Shown piece after piece: positions 60,999-64,000 of a DNA stretch of 64,000 bases; position 1 is the first letter of the stretch; the number at the start of each line of letters is the position of its first letter. The stretch spans positions 62,001 to 126,000 of the forward strand of contig MEHQ01001874.1 in assembly GCA_008828725.1 (NCBI GenBank). Reading direction: 5' to 3'. Below the pieces are notes generated by a model. The model saw only the letters and a program-made list of their open reading frames with translations, was not told the origin of the DNA and searched no databases. The stretch is from Saccharina japonica. Its lineage: Eukaryota; Sar; Phaeophyceae; Laminariales; Laminariaceae. The translations under genes were made by a program, and so were the position numbers.

Positions 60999-63900
60999 CC
61001 TCGAGCAACGGTGCCACTCTTAGCACTGCTGGCCTCGGGACCGCCGCCTCGATGGCTGCTGCCGCTGCCTCTGCTTTCGTCAGTGGTCCCAGCGAGATGG
61101 CCTGTTGGATCTAGCTCGTTTAGGTCCATTTGTCGCGGTGGGCAAATGGAGAGTGCGCTTTATCCCCCTTGCCATTCCGTTGATAGCCACCCAACCGACC
61201 ATAACATTTTTTACATGAAGTGTTTTTGAGAAATGTTAGACCCCGGCGACACGAGTAGGATCACGTGGCCCCTACTTCGTAGGACGCGTTTGCGTTGTAA
61301 CTTGCCGACGTATATGGTATCGTTGCCTCATCACGTAGTGGCCGTCGCCACACACTCGTCATTGTGTATCGTTCTATTTGTCCTCCTTGAGACCCTTAGA
61401 CGATTTAGTCTCCCGATTGCCGTCTAGTTGTGTTTGGGGAACAGTGTTTGCTGTATGTTATATATGTCGGGTTTTTCTCGGTACACGCGAATGACGGCGC
61501 TACCAGACGATCAAGGACAAGGTACCGGTATCTCTCTATTGCTGCCGATGTGGGCCTCGTATCGCGTGCAGTCAAACTATATGCTTGTGCTGCTGTAGGC
61601 GTGATCCTCAATTTGTGAATAGGACGTTGGTAAAAGGCTGCAGGTTACACAGTTGCGATATTGTTGTGTTTTTAGACGAATAGAAGGTTTGCTCGGTAGG
61701 CGCGAACATCGTCGGTGTCGGCTGCTGTGCTCGGTTTCTTTATCCCTTGACTTTATGTGTTTGCTCAAGGCACCTCCGTGCCTCGTCAAATTGGAGTGAA
61801 GGGACAGCGTTTTACCGTATCATACTTTATTGTCAAACTGGGAACAGCCCACAAGCATAGGTTGAGTCTCAAATGTGTATTTTTCACTGCTCGATGTTTG
61901 GTTGTTTGCGGGGCGGTCATAGTACCAGTTGGGGAACGACGCATCGTAGGGGTCTGATAAAAAGGTGTGCAGCCACCGCCTACGCTAGTGCGACATTTTC
62001 GTTCGAGACAGGCGGGCGCAAGCGTGCCCAGACCGAGTGTGTGCGTACAAACGTGCACTGCTTCTGCAGTGACAAGCAGTACTGGTTCTTGTAGAACTCA
62101 GTGATACTCCACACACGACAAGTACTGACAAGCATGAAACGAGTTCGTTATGGACCTTCCCCCCCCCGCGCTTAAGGGTTTTAATGCCTCGAAGAGGGCG
62201 TGACCAGTGAAAGCATCGGCAGCAAACGTGAGCGGTGTGATCGCGTTCATCTTGTCTTCCCTCGTCATATTGTCTATTCTGCATGCGGTCCCATATATGG
62301 GTCCATGTGTCAGCGGTTGTCAAGTAGGTTTTAATACTTCAGAACATTTGTCGGCCATGGACTTCTTTCCCAAGCTGGATGTAGAGAATTATCAAAGTGG
62401 GATGTCGCGGGGCACCTACTGAATATGCAGCGATAATTCATGAATACATCCGATTGTCGGTAAAGGATATCTCTGTATATATCAGCATTGTCGTGGCTTG
62501 CATCATCATCGTGCATGTACGGAAGGCTTGAGCGTGTTTTTTCATCTAAATTATCAGGGTTACGTTTGACGCGGCACGTGTGTGTACACGAGACGTTATG
62601 CAGTAGGGGAGGCACGGGTTGGGACGACTGTTTCTGACCGACTCCCTTCTACAGTGATATAAACCAATTTTTAACTACGAGGACGAGGCAAAGGAGGACG
62701 TGTCTTTGCTAATTAGCGCATTTAACCATAGCGGGTTGATGAAATCGTTCGTTTAACGTTTCTAATCCAGGCCCCGGCACCATATAGGATGCATCTCCGC
62801 GACAGTTCTTCTCTACCAAACGTTCGTGACATGAATGATGGTAGCACCTCCCGGAGTAGGTGCTAATACCCCTCGCCTACTGTGCCGTCGGTTCCTGGAT
62901 CAGAGTTTCTCGCTGCACTCTCCTTTTGTAGATTGTGACAACTGTTTCCTGAACGTCTCTGGTGGTTGTTGCCGTTTTGTTTATGTTTGGAGTGTTTTTC
63001 TCGATATGTACAGGAATAATTCGGGCCGCATGCCCGAACGACCCCCACAGGGGCTCCTGACCTGAGGAACTAGCCATTAGCGTTAAAACACAGTGAATGG
63101 GTATCATTCTTGTTTTCAAGATAAGCCTAGGCCTCGAACTAGTTCCTTGGGTGGCGTTTTCATTGCATCTCAAAATCAACGTCTTGTTGCCGTGATTTCT
63201 ACACAGATCATATCGTAAAATGGGACTGGTGCTACGAGTTGTGGGCGAGGTACACCCATTTTCAAACCGCGCTTAGACCACTCGAGAAAATCGCTCTGTA
63301 CCTTACTCAAACTTGGACGCATGTTGTTTCGGTGGGCGCAGAGAATCAAGCGACCCTATACGTCGGCGCATATTGCGAACATAAAAGTCTTCGAGGTCTC
63401 GAGAATGTCAAGAAATGAGGTGGTCACACGACCGAGTGGTTGTCATCGGATGGAAATATTGGACATAAACGTAAACCGCCGCTCCCGTAGCCCTACGATG
63501 AAACTACTGTAGGCGCAATGACACATCTTAACGCATAAAACAATACAGGATATGATATGCCTACCGAAAACGGCGACGCACTGAAAATGCCAATCCCATA
63601 CCAAACCTGTATTTCCAGCCAGAGCACACACTGGCAGATGCTATCGCCTACCAAAGAAACGAGAAGGACCGGAGGTGTCCGGAGGCTGGTGTCTCCTTTC
63701 AATAGCATCTACCTCCCGGTGTGTTGCCCGTAATAGCCCGAAGTATGCCACTACGTACCCACCAGGGGTCATCTTCAGGAATCGGAATTGCAAATATCGA
63801 GACAACTGTCAGATGGACAACGGGCGGCCCTCCCAACGTTGAGAAGTGGCTGCCGCTCACCCCACGTACATGCTTCGGTTCTCTGATTTCATGTATGCTA

Positions 63901-64000
63901 TTTTTGCCTTCCTTGCCATCTGAAAGACTGGTCCATGTTGATCACGCATAGGTACTACGAATCAATTGTGGCCAATTCGACCATAATAACTGGTATCGAT
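60999..64000. other. No complete gene recognised
   Basis: 61000-61115 may encode a tail of the 60576 protein in another frame. A 71-codon frame at 62207-62422 opens with a membrane-like stretch (VIAFILSSLVILSILHAV) but is otherwise unsupported. No transposon ends were seen. Confidence 0.45.

Overview
This window reads as intron-rich, repeat-rich nuclear DNA of a eukaryote. Supporting points are GT-AG introns of 0.4-2.9 kb around short exons (77-224 nt), very low gene density, pure microsatellites, a tRNA-derived SINE family and many DNA transposons. The gene structure (about seven exons, secreted Cys-rich proteins) fits a brown alga or another ochrophyte best. That is an inference from style; no marker gene fixes the taxon.

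The only genes I can assemble completely are two tandem paralogues on the + strand, at 19986-32084 and 38585-47218. Each has seven exons with identical phases. Each encodes a secreted protein of about 296 or 297 residues built from six RCC1/BLIP-II-like propeller blades. Five blades carry a Cys pair, and blade 5 has lost both members of its pair in both copies. Promoter-proximal sequence, most introns and the 3' flank are still alignable, so the duplication covered the whole locus. Weaker candidates are a Cys-rich secreted protein at 60576-60998, a 45-residue secreted peptide at 10165-10302, and two exons of an unidentified minus-strand gene at 52031-52648.

Most of the rest is transposon-derived. 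Nine insertions share a plan: short terminal inverted repeats (TIRs), 8-bp target-site duplications (TSDs, six perfect, three near-perfect or supported by context), no intact transposase, and an interior filled with many copies of a short motif that already begins at the TIR. They lie at 2574, 11610, 12942, 14232, 15975, 17092, 29572, 55818 and 58468. TIR and TSD place them with hAT-like elements. One carries an LRR-like host coding fragment, one is inserted in the terminus of an older relative, one carries a SINE, and several landed in GTATATA-like sites. A Harbinger-like element with 50-bp perfect TIRs sits at 36361-36860, with a matching empty site in a related repeat at 14712-15276.

Layout: 1-11.6 kb, repeats and MITEs (short non-autonomous elements), one peptide candidate; 11.6-19.5 kb, a cluster of hAT-like elements; 20-32 kb, RCC1-like gene 1; 32-38.5 kb, spacer with SINE and Harbinger-like element; 38.6-47.2 kb, RCC1-like gene 2; 47-55.8 kb, spacer with microsatellites and minus-strand exon candidates; 55.8-60.1 kb, more hAT-like elements and a SINE; 60.5-64 kb, a Cys-rich protein gene and otherwise featureless sequence. 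Three MITE families (called A, B and C here) recur throughout.
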